Assembly: GCA_017521805.1 (NCBI GenBank)
Contig: JAFXDK010000051.1
Location: 1-64,000, forward strand
Direction of reading: 5' to 3'
Length of the DNA: 64,000 nt
From: Ruminococcus sp.
Lineage (GTDB): Bacteria > Bacillota > Clostridia > Oscillospirales > Ruminococcaceae
Shown here: positions 1-8,024 of the stretch, in pieces
How the letters are laid out: each line of letters opens with the position of its first letter
How positions within the stretch are numbered: the stretch's first letter is position 1
Notes under the pieces: model-generated
Databases searched by the model: none
What the model saw: only the letters and a program-made list of their open reading frames with translations
What the model was told of the DNA's origin: nothing
Program-made: the position numbers and the translations under genes

Positions 1-106
1 ATTTTAACACAACTTATATTATAGCATAATTACAGCTGTTTTGCAAGGGTTTTGGAGAAAAATGTTATGGGAACCCCTTATGGGATAAATTTTTTAGCTT
101 TTTCTA

Positions 107-135
107 TTGAAAATATCGGGGGTGTGTGGTATAAT
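107..135 (+). promoter_or_regulatory. Sigma-A promoter for the first gene
   Basis: TTGAAA at 107-112 and TATAAT at 130-135 are separated by 17 bases, upstream of the start at 176. The first 106 bases hold no gene that I can support. Confidence 0.75.
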
Positions 136-175
136 ATGGGTAATAGATTTTTTAGATTGTGTTGGGGGAATTGAA

Positions 176-724
176 ATGAAAAAATATAATTATAATGAAT
201 ACAATATAACTATAAAAGAAGCACCACCATATTCTTTTGATTCTACAGATAATAAAAATTATGATAATGTTATTGTAATAGAAGAAAAGGATTTTTGTAA
301 ATGTATTGAAGTGGAAATTGAGCAATATTGTAAGATTAAAACTGTATTAATGGTAGTTCCGTATTATACACCATTGGAGTCCTTTGTTGCACCGCATAAA
401 GATGGATTGTTTATGATGTTAAATGATGTCTTATGTGTTTTTTCTCCTGAAACCGCAACTGTCACTAAACAGACACGAATAAAATCGTTAGGAAGTATGT
501 TTGAAGTATATCAGTTAGGTAATGATTATATTTTGTATGGTGAATTGGAAATATACAGAATTTCAGAAGATTTAACTGTAAAATGGACTTTTTCTGGACG
601 AGATATTTTTGTTAGATGTCAAGGGGCAGAGCCTGCATTTTCATTGAAACAAGACAGAATTTGTCTTTATGATTTTGAAGATAATTATTATGAAATATCT
701 TTTGAAGGAAAGCTGATTACTTGA
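176..724 (+). CDS. Uncharacterised 182-aa soluble protein
   Basis: I do not recognise a named family. The start is placed at ATG 176 because a GGGGG purine run lies 8-12 bases upstream and the -10 box sits at 130-135; an earlier in-frame ATG at 107 overlaps the promoter itself. There is no signal peptide or membrane segment. The C-terminal half is rich in short beta-strand-like stretches (YILYGELEIYRI, ICLYDFEDNYYEI), like a fragment of a beta-propeller or an immunity-type protein. It is very AT-rich and opens a run of small accessory genes. A role as an immunity or accessory protein is only inferred from context. Confidence 0.7.
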   Translation: MKKYNYNEYNITIKEAPPYSFDSTDNKNYDNVIVIEEKDFCKCIEVEIEQYCKIKTVLMVVPYYTPLESFVAPHKDGLFMMLNDVLCVFSPETATVTKQTRIKSLGSMFEVYQLGNDYILYGELEIYRISEDLTVKWTFSGRDIFVRCQGAEPAFSLKQDRICLYDFEDNYYEISFEGKLIT

Positions 725-836
725 AATTGATAAACTTCAATTCACACAACAGACTACCATAGAAAATTCGTTTATTATTGGGATTTGTGAGTAGTCTGAC
801 AGACTGAAAAATAAGAATTTAAAAAGGAGATTATTT

Positions 837-1049
837 ATGGAATTGCATGTATTGATACCTCTTATTTTTGCGGTAGTGTTTCTAATGATAGATATTGCAA
901 TGCTTATCAGAATGATATATCTACTAAAGAAAAGCAAGGATGATACAGTAGAAAACTTGGGGAAAAAATTAAATCCTTACTTAAATGCAACAGGAGTTGT
1001 CAGTATCTTAATGACGATTTTTATGATTATAGTTATAGTAACGAAATAA
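837..1049 (+). CDS. Small two-helix membrane protein, 70 aa
   Basis: An AAGGAG ribosome binding site lies just upstream of ATG 837. The protein has a hydrophobic segment at about residues 4-28 and another at about 50-68, with a lysine-rich linker between them, so it should sit in the membrane as a hairpin. No family is recognised. It is the first of several small membrane proteins in this AT-rich stretch. Confidence 0.6.
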   Translation: MELHVLIPLIFAVVFLMIDIAMLIRMIYLLKKSKDDTVENLGKKLNPYLNATGVVSILMTIFMIIVIVTK

Positions 1050-1111
1050 GAAAATTAAATTTGTACAGCACAAAATCTGTCTGTATGAAATAAAATTCAG
1101 AGGATAGTAAA

Positions 1112-1429
1112 ATGAAAAAGAACAAGTTTATCTCTTTAGCGCTGATTCCTGTCATGCTGACGATAGTTGAGCTTATTATGTGGTTTTCAAGTCTGCACTA
1201 TGAGCAAGGTGCATGGATGTCAGACAACGCAAACTTTATTGCATTTCTCGCAATTATGGGATTTTACTTTCTGCCGTTTATATTGCTGATTCCGGAGATT
1301 ATAGGACTTATATTAGCAATAAAAAGGAAAAAAATCGGATTTCTAATCATTTATATTATTGAGTTGTTGCTGACAACGGTATTTTGTGTATTTTCTGTAT
1401 ATGAATTCAATATAGCTTTAAGCATTTAG
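1112..1429 (+). CDS. Small membrane protein, 105 aa
   Basis: Three hydrophobic segments can be seen, at about residues 8-27, 43-68 and 75-103, with positive charges (KRKK) between the last two. The start ATG 1112 follows a weak AGAGGATAG site. No family is recognised. The neighbours on both sides are small membrane proteins on the same strand, separated by about 50-60 bases, so they may be cotranscribed. Confidence 0.6.
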   Translation: MKKNKFISLALIPVMLTIVELIMWFSSLHYEQGAWMSDNANFIAFLAIMGFYFLPFILLIPEIIGLILAIKRKKIGFLIIYIIELLLTTVFCVFSVYEFNIALSI

Positions 1430-1476
1430 ATGTGAGAGAAGATAAATGGAGAAATTAATCGATTTGGAGTTAAAAT

Positions 1477-2058
1477 ATGAAACTATATGATTCTGCTGTG
1501 GAAGCGCTTTCATCGCATCAAGATGAGAAAGTGACAGATGATGAGTTGAAAATGATACAAAAGAAAAGTGGAACAAAAGCTATGATAATATGTTTTTCGA
1601 TATTTTCGGTAATAATATTAATAGCTATTATATATACATTTGTAGAAGAAAAGGAATTTCCTATTTTCTATATCTTAGTCTTTATTTTTTTATGTCTGCC
1701 TATGACGATTAATTCGCTTAGAAATAAAGAAATGTATGCTTGTTATGGAACAGTTACTGATAAAGCTGTTCGCTGTGCAAAACTGCACAAAAGTCATGTT
1801 TATCTTCCCTTTGAAGAAACTAAAGAAATAGGAACATACAAACATAAATATACATTATCAGAAACTGTATGCGAGTTCTATTACTGCACTGTTGAGATAA
1901 ATGGGAAGATATATGATAATGTATGTTGCTATAAAAAGGATTTTAATAAAATCAATGTTGGTGACAGAGTTTTAATTTCAAATAATATTGGCTTCTGTCC
2001 TGTTGTATATAAATGTTCAGGTGAAACTGAAATTTCGGGAGCAGAAAATAAAATTTGA
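1477..2058 (+). CDS. Membrane-anchored protein of unknown function, 193 aa
   Basis: A short charged N-terminus is followed by two transmembrane segments at about residues 33-56 and 62-80. The soluble C-terminal domain of about 110 residues contains a possible beta-barrel motif (VGDRVLISNNIGF near the end), like small DUF3592-type proteins, but that is a loose resemblance. GGAG precedes ATG 1477 by about 8 bases. Function is not known. Confidence 0.6.
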   Translation: MKLYDSAVEALSSHQDEKVTDDELKMIQKKSGTKAMIICFSIFSVIILIAIIYTFVEEKEFPIFYILVFIFLCLPMTINSLRNKEMYACYGTVTDKAVRCAKLHKSHVYLPFEETKEIGTYKHKYTLSETVCEFYYCTVEINGKIYDNVCCYKKDFNKINVGDRVLISNNIGFCPVVYKCSGETEISGAENKI

Positions 2059-2084
2059 ATTGATTAGTAGGGGTACAGTTAATT

Positions 2085-2846
2085 ATGAAAAAAGAAACAA
2101 AGTTTGAAATAGCATTAATTCTTTCAGTTGCTGTTTCATTTATATTATCTTTTTATCTGAAAGAATTGCTTACTAATAGCTGTATAAAAACAAATTCTCC
2201 ACTATTGATTTTGCTTGATACAATTTTAAATTATGCAGTGCTTATTGTTATCTCATTTGTGATTCCTTTAATTTTATTGAATTTTAAATCATTGAAGAAA
2301 CTGATAGATTTTATAAAAGATTTGTTTTTCATTTCAAATAAATCGCTTATTATAATAGGTCTGATTTTGTTGGCATCATGTTTTTTGCCTGTAAACAAAA
2401 AGTATAGAGAGGTTAAGATAAATGGCAAACGTCCGCTAAAGATACAGTATGCATATTATCTTTTGTGTGATGCAATAGAAAATAAAACAGATACAATAAC
2501 AATTGATTCTGAAAAGTTCAGTTTGGACAAGCACAGTTATTCAACGAGAGGCGGACGAGGAAGCAGGACAAGATATCATAGGTTTTATTGTGCGTCTTTT
2601 GAAGATTATACTATGTATCTGTATGAAAACGTATTAACGGATTATATTGATACGTGCCAGAAATATGAAATGGATATTGAAATTGAATATTACAAAAATT
2701 CAGGAAATATCAAGTCTATTGACGGAATAAGTCTCTATGATGAAAGTGGTTTTAATAAAGCTGTGCACAAAATCGAAAGGGAAATCAGAGAAAAGGAAAA
2801 CTGGTTAAGCGTTTATAATGAGATGTTTCCTGAAGAAAATGAGTAA
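2085..2846 (+). CDS. Membrane protein of unknown function, 253 aa
   Basis: There are three predicted membrane helices, at about residues 8-27, 41-66 and 85-103. A soluble C-terminal region of about 145 residues follows and contains a Gly/Arg-rich patch (TRGGRGSRTRYHRFY) and a Lys/Glu-rich tail. A GGGG run precedes ATG 2085. I recognise no family. It lies 26 bases after the previous gene and four bases before the next, which suggests one transcription unit. Confidence 0.6.
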   Translation: MKKETKFEIALILSVAVSFILSFYLKELLTNSCIKTNSPLLILLDTILNYAVLIVISFVIPLILLNFKSLKKLIDFIKDLFFISNKSLIIIGLILLASCFLPVNKKYREVKINGKRPLKIQYAYYLLCDAIENKTDTITIDSEKFSLDKHSYSTRGGRGSRTRYHRFYCASFEDYTMYLYENVLTDYIDTCQKYEMDIEIEYYKNSGNIKSIDGISLYDESGFNKAVHKIEREIREKENWLSVYNEMFPEENE

Positions 2847-2849
2847 AGA

Positions 2850-3413
2850 TTGCAATTTACACAACAGAATTTAGCAGAATATTGGAATGTAACGAAAGAA
2901 GATGATAGTTTGAAATTTGACGATTTAAAGGCGGGAGTAAATAATAAAGGTTTTCGCTCTCTGCTTAGAGATGATATAGAAGAAATAATAAAAGAAAAAT
3001 GTATTGACAGAAGCAATTTTCATGAGTTTTCCAAGATTAATTATGTTGAAATACTTAAAAAGTTTTACTTTTCTTTTTCTGATATCAAAAATTTTCCTGT
3101 TAATTTTGAGTCATTGGAAATTCACAGAATGCACTTTCGCTCTGACCTGACAAAAGAATGTATTGATTGTTATTTCAGAACGAATGATTGGCGTGAATAT
3201 ATGAAAATGATAAAATCAGCAATACCTGATGATGAAAAGAAACTATTTTTAATTCTTTCTGATAGATGGGTTTATGAGGGAGAAAGCAACGAAATGTTTT
3301 CTGTCCTGAACAAAATGGAGCGTATGGGCGATTTTTACATCGTATCTTCAAAATTTAACTGGTTTATTGCGGTCAGTTATATAACAGATAATGCTGTTAT
3401 GTATAATCGCTGA
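2850..3413 (+). CDS. Uncharacterised soluble protein, 187 aa; 5' end uncertain
   Basis: The frame opens at a TTG at 2850 with only a weak upstream site, and there is no good internal ATG before the middle of the protein. The C-terminal half (LILSDRWVYEGESNEMF, then FYIVSSKFNWFIAVSYITD) has the strand-helix-strand look of small barstar- or immunity-like proteins; this is inference. The first codons overlap a 16-base motif at 2853-2868 that also occurs at 738-753 with one mismatch. The N-terminus may therefore be a cassette junction and the gene slightly truncated. Confidence 0.55.
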   Translation: MQFTQQNLAEYWNVTKEDDSLKFDDLKAGVNNKGFRSLLRDDIEEIIKEKCIDRSNFHEFSKINYVEILKKFYFSFSDIKNFPVNFESLEIHRMHFRSDLTKECIDCYFRTNDWREYMKMIKSAIPDDEKKLFLILSDRWVYEGESNEMFSVLNKMERMGDFYIVSSKFNWFIAVSYITDNAVMYNR

Positions 3414-3499
3414 ATTTCAATTTATGCAATATGATTGTGTGAATACGTACTGCCAAAGGCAACCCCTACAATATTTTAAAATAATGGAGGTATTTTATT

Positions 3500-3814
3500 A
3501 TGCAGACAATTATTATAGTTCTTGATTCAAAGAAAATGACGAATCCCGATTTGGATATACGCTATAATCTGCCGCAGCGTATAGAGGAGATTTCCGATAA
3601 TCAGATAAGCGATAATGGTTATGATTATCTTTCCGATACTGAATTGGGCATTTGGCTCGAAACCGATAATGCTGCTGAAAATGTGCAGAAAGTTATTCAG
3701 CTGATAAAATCAGAAAAGTTTATGGATAATGATTTGTCAAAAGCTGCGGATATCTATATTTCCGCAGAGGATTGCGCTGAAGTTGAACAGTGCGAAAAGG
3801 TTTATCCGCTGTAA
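3500..3814 (+). CDS. Uncharacterised small acidic protein, 104 aa
   Basis: AATGGAGG lies ahead of ATG 3500. The protein is acidic, soluble and has no signal peptide, beginning MQTIIIVLDSKKM and containing a central DTELGIWLETDNA stretch. It lies 12 bases before a SUKH-like gene, so a shared role, perhaps toxin immunity, is plausible. No named family is recognised. Confidence 0.65.
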   Translation: MQTIIIVLDSKKMTNPDLDIRYNLPQRIEEISDNQISDNGYDYLSDTELGIWLETDNAAENVQKVIQLIKSEKFMDNDLSKAADIYISAEDCAEVEQCEKVYPL

Positions 3815-3826
3815 TCAGGAGGGATT

Positions 3827-4234
3827 ATGAATATTATTGAATTGATTCAGCAGTTATACGGGGATTCCTGTCAGTTGCGCTCGCCGCTTAATAAAAGACA
3901 ATTAGACAAGGCAAGAAAACTGCTTCCTGCTGAACTTCTGGAAATTCTGAAAATAAGCAATGGTATATATAAGACTATGATTAATCCTGATACAAATCAG
4001 ACTGCGGTTATTGACTTGATTGTCTATTCCTTAGCTGATATTAAATCGCAGACAGGGCACTATCTGTGCGAATACGGCGGTGAGGGCTTTGTTTTTTCAG
4101 GTAATTTATCAGTGGGATTTTTTGTACTTAAACCCGACGGGAAAATTTTTCGGTATGATTATTACAACTTAAATGAAGAATACTATGCCGAAAATCTGGA
4201 GGATTGGCTCAGAAAGTGGAAAGGTATTGAATAA
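3827..4234 (+). CDS. SMI1/KNR4 (SUKH)-like protein, 135 aa
   Basis: The order of elements fits the SUKH fold: an N-terminal helix, then LLPAELLEILKISNGI (the characteristic turn before the first strand), a strand with LADIK, the hydrophobic-aromatic stretch GFFVLKPDGKIFRYDYYN, and a C-terminal NLEDWLRKWK helix. SUKH proteins often act as immunity proteins against polymorphic toxins, but no toxin gene is visible here, so that function is inferred. GGAGG precedes ATG 3827. A strong terminator follows at 4275-4308. Confidence 0.65.
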   Translation: MNIIELIQQLYGDSCQLRSPLNKRQLDKARKLLPAELLEILKISNGIYKTMINPDTNQTAVIDLIVYSLADIKSQTGHYLCEYGGEGFVFSGNLSVGFFVLKPDGKIFRYDYYNLNEEYYAENLEDWLRKWKGIE

Positions 4235-4274
4235 ATGAGGTTGTGAGTCATGACTCTAAATTTTATATGAAAAA

Positions 4275-4308
4275 CCGCTTGTGGCTGACAATCACAGGCG
4301 GATTTTTT
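4275..4308 (+). terminator. Rho-independent terminator
   Basis: CCGCTTGTG (4275-4283) pairs with CACAGGCGG (4293-4301) and is followed by a T-run at 4303-4308. It closes the accessory stretch. Confidence 0.8.
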
Positions 4309-4348
4309 GCGTTACAAAAATTTTTACGGAAAAATTTTCAGAAACCTC

Positions 4349-4377
4349 TTGACAAATTGTATATAAGCGTGTATAAT
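4349..4377 (+). promoter_or_regulatory. Consensus promoter of the GntR-ABC operon
   Basis: TTGACA at 4349-4354 and TATAAT at 4372-4377 are both perfect consensus with a 17-base spacer. Such a strong promoter suggests the operon is normally held off by its own regulator. Confidence 0.85.
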
Positions 4378-4396
4378 GTGTATATCGAGTATATAC
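4378..4396 (+). promoter_or_regulatory. Putative YtrA/GntR operator
   Basis: GTGTATATCGAGTATATAC is an imperfect 19-base palindrome (GTATA / TATAC half-sites) lying directly after the -10 box, over the expected transcription start. A GntR dimer bound here would block initiation. The regulator is the first gene of the operon, so this is a likely autoregulatory site, inferred from position. Confidence 0.5.
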
Positions 4397-4469
4397 AATA
4401 TTCAAATTTGAATTTTAGGCAGATTTCGCAGAGCTCGCGGATACTGCCAAATAATAGGAGTGCACACCT

Positions 4470-4847
4470 ATGGATATTATCATAAGCAATTCGTCGGGAG
4501 AGCCTATCTATAACCAGATAACCTCCCAAATTAAAGAAATGATTCTCGACGGCAAATTGAAAGAAGGGGACGCTCTTCCTTCAATGAGAGCCCTTGCACA
4601 GCAGCTGAGAATCAGCGTTATCACTACTAAAAGAGCATACGAGGAGCTTGAACGTGAGGGATTTATAGAATCCTACACGGGAAAGGGCAGCTTCATAAAA
4701 GCTCAGAATAAGGAGCTTTTCCGCGAGGAGCAGCTGCGGCAGATTGAGGATATGCTTATAAATGTATGTGATAAGGCTAAACTGTGCGGTATGGAGCTTG
4801 ATGAGCTTCGGGAAATATTGGAAATGGTTTATGGAGGTCAGTTATGA
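4470..4847 (+). CDS. GntR-family transcriptional regulator, YtrA type
   Basis: This 125-aa protein has an N-terminal winged helix (IYNQITSQIKEMIL, then LPSMRALAQQLRISVITT, then RAYEELEREGFIESYTGKGSF at about residues 8-72) and only a short helical tail, the compact size typical of YtrA-type GntR repressors. It lacks an UTRA or FCD ligand domain. The coding region overlaps the ABC ATPase by four bases, so the two are translationally coupled. It probably represses its own operon from the palindrome at 4378-4396, derepressing the exporter under cell-envelope or peptide-antibiotic stress as in other YtrA operons; the inducer is not known. Confidence 0.88.
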   Translation: MDIIISNSSGEPIYNQITSQIKEMILDGKLKEGDALPSMRALAQQLRISVITTKRAYEELEREGFIESYTGKGSFIKAQNKELFREEQLRQIEDMLINVCDKAKLCGMELDELREILEMVYGGQL

Positions 4848-5725
4848 GCAATACATATGAAAATGTTATAGAGCTGAAAAATGTTACTAAAAAATATGAC
4901 GGCTTTACTCTTGACAATGTAAGCTTTAACGTGCCCAAGGGCAGTATAATGGGCTTTATCGGACAAAATGGAGCAGGCAAAACAACTACTATCCGCAGTA
5001 TACTCAATCTTGTTCCCATTAATGATGGAGAAATAAAGCTTCTTGGTCTTGACCATAAAAAAGATGAAAGAGAAATAAAAGAGCGTATTGCGGTAGTTTT
5101 TGATGAACTGCCCTTTCACGATATTTTTAACGCAAATCATATGGGGAAAATTTTCGGGGGTATATATAAAAACTGGGATAATGAGAAATATTCGGAATAT
5201 CTTGACCGTTTACAGCTTCCGAGAAAGAAAAAAATCGGAAAATTTTCAAAGGGAATGAAAATGAAATTGCAGATTGCCTGCGCTTTGTCACATAATGCTG
5301 AACTGCTTGTTATGGATGAGGCTACAACGGGACTTGACCCTGTTGTACGTAACGAGATTCTTGACATATTCCTTGAATATTTACAGAATGAGGAACACAG
5401 CATTTTGATGAGCAGCCATATCACCAGCGACCTTGAAAAAATTGCCGACAGCGTTACTTTTATCGACAAGGGAAAGATTCTCATAAGCGGTTACAAGGAC
5501 GATATCCTCAACAACCACTGCGTTATCAAATGCACCAAGAATGATTATAAAGAAATCAACCCTGAGGATATAATAAGCGCTCGTCTTAATGATTTCGGGG
5601 CTGAGGTTATGGTGAATAACAGCGATGAAATGAAGCGTAAATATTCGGGACTTGTATTTGACCGCACTACTCTTGAAGAAATTATGGTATATTATGTAAA
5701 CAAGAGCAAGAAAGAATGGCGGTGA
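4844..5725 (+). CDS. ABC transporter ATP-binding protein
   Basis: This is a 293-aa nucleotide-binding subunit. Walker A is GQNGAGKTTT (about residues 39-48), the signature region is FSKGMKMKLQIA rather than canonical LSGGQ, Walker B is LLVMDEATTGLDP, and the switch His lies in SSHITSDLEK. The divergent signature and short C-terminal extension match the YtrB/BcrA class that drives ABC-2 type exporters. It works with the two permeases at 5730-6575 and 6575-7351. The start overlaps the regulator stop (ATGA type) with GGAGG upstream. Confidence 0.92.
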   Translation: MSNTYENVIELKNVTKKYDGFTLDNVSFNVPKGSIMGFIGQNGAGKTTTIRSILNLVPINDGEIKLLGLDHKKDEREIKERIAVVFDELPFHDIFNANHMGKIFGGIYKNWDNEKYSEYLDRLQLPRKKKIGKFSKGMKMKLQIACALSHNAELLVMDEATTGLDPVVRNEILDIFLEYLQNEEHSILMSSHITSDLEKIADSVTFIDKGKILISGYKDDILNNHCVIKCTKNDYKEINPEDIISARLNDFGAEVMVNNSDEMKRKYSGLVFDRTTLEEIMVYYVNKSKKEWR

Positions 5726-5729
5726 TTAT

Positions 5730-6575
5730 ATGTCAAAATTTAAGGCTTTGCTTTACAGAGAATTTATAATTTCAAGAAAAACTTTCTTCCTGCAGCTTAT
5801 TTCAACTTTAGCAACAATGTTTTTTTTCTGGATTATGGTTATGAGTATGAAATTCGGAAACCTAAAATTCGATTTTTTTGGTTCTAATCCGACTGTTGAA
5901 AATATATCATCTGGATGTATGATGTTGATGATAATGATGTATAGTATAGGATTTATTATTGCATTTATTTCAACACGCATAAATATTACTAATACGGTTA
6001 CAGCAGATATAGACACAAACTGGCGTGCATTTGCTTTTACACTTCCTGTAAGCGGTACTGAAAAAGCATTAGTGGAATTGCTTGTAAAAGTATTAAATAT
6101 AATTCTTTCGCTTATAATTACTTTTGTTAATTTTATTTTTTTAAGCAGTGTTTTAGAAATTGGTTTGGATGTTGGCTTCGTTTTTAAGGTGTGGTCTGTA
6201 ATTTTACTTATTTCAACTATTATGGATTTCTTTACACTTCCTGTATTACACGCTGCAAGAACTAAAAGTGAATCGAAGTTTGGCACTTTTCTGTCGACTT
6301 TTATACTTATTCTTATGGCAGTAATTCTTATTTTTATTGTAAGGCTTCCTAATGATGAAACAAAAATAATTAAACTGGATACTGATAAACTGAATTTAGC
6401 TGAAAATATAAATATTCAGTCTGGTGTGATTACCATACCTGTTGAAAGCAGTGTTTTTGCAAATATGGCGGATATTTTAGATGTTCTTGGAGTCGTGGCA
6501 ATTCCTATTATAATTACACTTCTCATAGGTGGATTTTTCTTTAGCAAGCGTACAATGGAAAGGAGATATGACTGA
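5730..6575 (+). CDS. ABC-2 type transporter permease
   Basis: This 281-aa protein has about six hydrophobic segments (near residues 16-40, 62-83, 113-140, 150-172, 190-210 and 256-274) and a cytoplasmic N-terminus starting with a short amphipathic stretch, as in ABC-2 permeases. An extracytoplasmic loop of about 45 residues separates the last two helices. It lies four bases after the ATPase gene and overlaps the next permease by one base. The two permeases probably form a heterodimer. The substrate cannot be read from the sequence. Confidence 0.82.
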   Translation: MSKFKALLYREFIISRKTFFLQLISTLATMFFFWIMVMSMKFGNLKFDFFGSNPTVENISSGCMMLMIMMYSIGFIIAFISTRINITNTVTADIDTNWRAFAFTLPVSGTEKALVELLVKVLNIILSLIITFVNFIFLSSVLEIGLDVGFVFKVWSVILLISTIMDFFTLPVLHAARTKSESKFGTFLSTFILILMAVILIFIVRLPNDETKIIKLDTDKLNLAENINIQSGVITIPVESSVFANMADILDVLGVVAIPIIITLLIGGFFFSKRTMERRYD

Positions 6576-7351
6576 TGAAAGGATTGCTTTACAAGGAATT
6601 CAGGCAGAATTTGCCTTCTTATATTACCTCTTTTGCAATAATACCATTTATGATTCTGCTTTATACCTTTACTTTTTCGTTTATTGAAGGAAAATACGAA
6701 TCTCTGGAACATGGACTTAAAATTATATACAGTTCTGAAGGATATTTTATCTTAATTCTTACATATGTAATGGGATTTCTTGTTGCTGATACGATATCTT
6801 CAAAAACGTTAACCAATGATGAATTTAAAAAATGGGCATATTTTATCAGCTCTACTCCCGCACTTTCAAAAGGTCAGGTCATTGTCAAATACATTTCATC
6901 ATTTATTATTTCCATGATTTGCATGATTTCGCTTTTTCTTACTGATACGTTTATGAGTATGGCTGTAAAAAAATATGAAATTGAAATGCTTTTTGATGCA
7001 AAAAAGCTTTTTATACCATTATTTCTTGTTATGATTGTATTCAGAGCAGTTGATATTCCATTTGTTCTGCGTTTCAACAGTAAAAAAGGTTCGGCAATGA
7101 AAGGTGCGGTTCTTGGTGTTCTATTTGTAGCAGTGCTTATATATCTTCTTTTTGGTCCTTTGCCTACAAAGGGAAGTGAACTTTTAATGAAAATTATGGA
7201 AATTAGTGCGAAATTTCAAATGGGTGTATATAACAAACTAATAATAAAAATCGAGTGGATTTCAGCAGCTGTTGTTGCTGTATTGTATGTACTTTCCTAT
7301 TTTATATCAACAAAGCTTTATCTTAAAGGCATTGAAACATATGATAAATAA
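6575..7351 (+). CDS. ABC-2 type transporter permease
   Basis: This 258-aa protein starts MKGLLYKEFRQNLPSY, the typical cytoplasmic N-terminus of ABC-2 permeases, followed by six hydrophobic segments. The start codon shares one base with the stop of the preceding permease, and GGAG lies upstream, so translation is coupled. It is the last gene of the operon; a terminator follows at 7360-7394. Confidence 0.82.
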   Translation: MKGLLYKEFRQNLPSYITSFAIIPFMILLYTFTFSFIEGKYESLEHGLKIIYSSEGYFILILTYVMGFLVADTISSKTLTNDEFKKWAYFISSTPALSKGQVIVKYISSFIISMICMISLFLTDTFMSMAVKKYEIEMLFDAKKLFIPLFLVMIVFRAVDIPFVLRFNSKKGSAMKGAVLGVLFVAVLIYLLFGPLPTKGSELLMKIMEISAKFQMGVYNKLIIKIEWISAAVVAVLYVLSYFISTKLYLKGIETYDK

Positions 7352-7359
7352 TAAAAAAG

Positions 7360-7394
7360 GACGTTCTGAACATTTTTTTCGGAGCGTCTTTTTT
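7360..7394 (+). terminator. Rho-independent terminator of the ABC operon
   Basis: GACGTTCTGAA (7360-7370) pairs with TTCGGAGCGTC (7378-7388) with two G-U pairs, followed by six T. Confidence 0.85.
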
Positions 7395-7417
7395 ATTGCT
7401 CCACCAACTAACTCTTG
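7395..7417 (+). repeat. Solo end of a small inverted-repeat element
   Basis: ATTGCTCCACCAACTAACTC starting at 7395 closely matches the left end of the 160-bp element at 58195-58354 (ATTGCTCCCCCAACTAAACC). No matching right end is visible nearby, so this would be a decayed or partial copy. Confidence 0.4.
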
Positions 7418-7483
7418 AAGAATTATATGAAGCTTTGGGAACAATATTGTCACAAAACTATAACATCAGAACGTTATAATATA

Positions 7484-7495
7484 TGAAACGTTTCA
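7484..7495 (+). promoter_or_regulatory. Perfect 12-bp palindrome ahead of the sigma factor gene
   Basis: TGAAACGTTTCA is perfectly self-complementary and lies just downstream of a TATAAT at 7475-7480 and 17 bases upstream of the start codon. It resembles LacI-family operators. The same 10-base core (GAAACGTTTC) occurs at 40788-40797. The regulator is unknown. Confidence 0.45.
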
Positions 7496-7511
7496 AAAAC
7501 GAGGTGATACA

Positions 7512-8024
7512 ATGACGAAAGCTGAAACGGAAAAGCTTCATAAGCTGTATGAAATCTACGAACAGCCGATGTACAGGATTGCTTTTTCCGTTCTGAAAAA
7601 TACTTCCGATGCCGAAGATGCTGTATCTGATGCATTTATGAGAATTATAAAGAAAATCGGCAGTATCGGCGAGCCGTATTCCCCAAAAACCAAAAGCTAT
7701 ATAGTGAAAACTATAAAAAATTCCGCTATTGACATCTACAGGAAGAACAGAAGAAATTTTGACAGAGTAGAGCCCATTGACGACAGTATAAATTCAATTC
7801 CTGATACTTTTTCTGGATTTGAAAATGACATTGGCGATATTGACGGAATACTGGACATACTTAACGAAACTGACAGAAAAATCATTACGCTTCGTTGCAG
7901 GGAAGAGCTTCAATGGCGTGATATTGCTCAACGTATGAATATGACAGAATCAAATGTGCGGAAACGATTTGAACGGGCAAGAAAAAAGCTTATTTCTCAG
8001 AGAGGAGATGCTGAAAATGAATAA
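7512..8024 (+). CDS. ECF RNA polymerase sigma factor
   Basis: This 170-aa sigma-70 family protein has region 2 at about residues 9-75 (YEQPMYRIAFSVLKNTSDAE, DAFMRIIKKIG) and region 4 at about 115-165 (ETDRKIITLRCREELQWRDI, then the helix-turn-helix MNMTESNVRKRFERARKKL). It lacks region 3, as expected for the extracytoplasmic-function class. AGGTGAT precedes ATG 7512. It overlaps the following membrane protein by eight bases, the usual layout of a sigma factor with its membrane-bound partner. Confidence 0.92.
   Translation: MTKAETEKLHKLYEIYEQPMYRIAFSVLKNTSDAEDAVSDAFMRIIKKIGSIGEPYSPKTKSYIVKTIKNSAIDIYRKNRRNFDRVEPIDDSINSIPDTFSGFENDIGDIDGILDILNETDRKIITLRCREELQWRDIAQRMNMTESNVRKRFERARKKLISQRGDAENE

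Noticed and set aside
61..90. Possible fourth copy end of the GGGAACC repeat (GGGAACCCCTTATGGGA)
   Set aside because: Only about 12 bases match and no partner end is visible; too short to call.
4243..4485. 80-codon frame after the SUKH-like gene
   Set aside because: It runs through a terminator, a consensus promoter and an operator, so it is not a gene.
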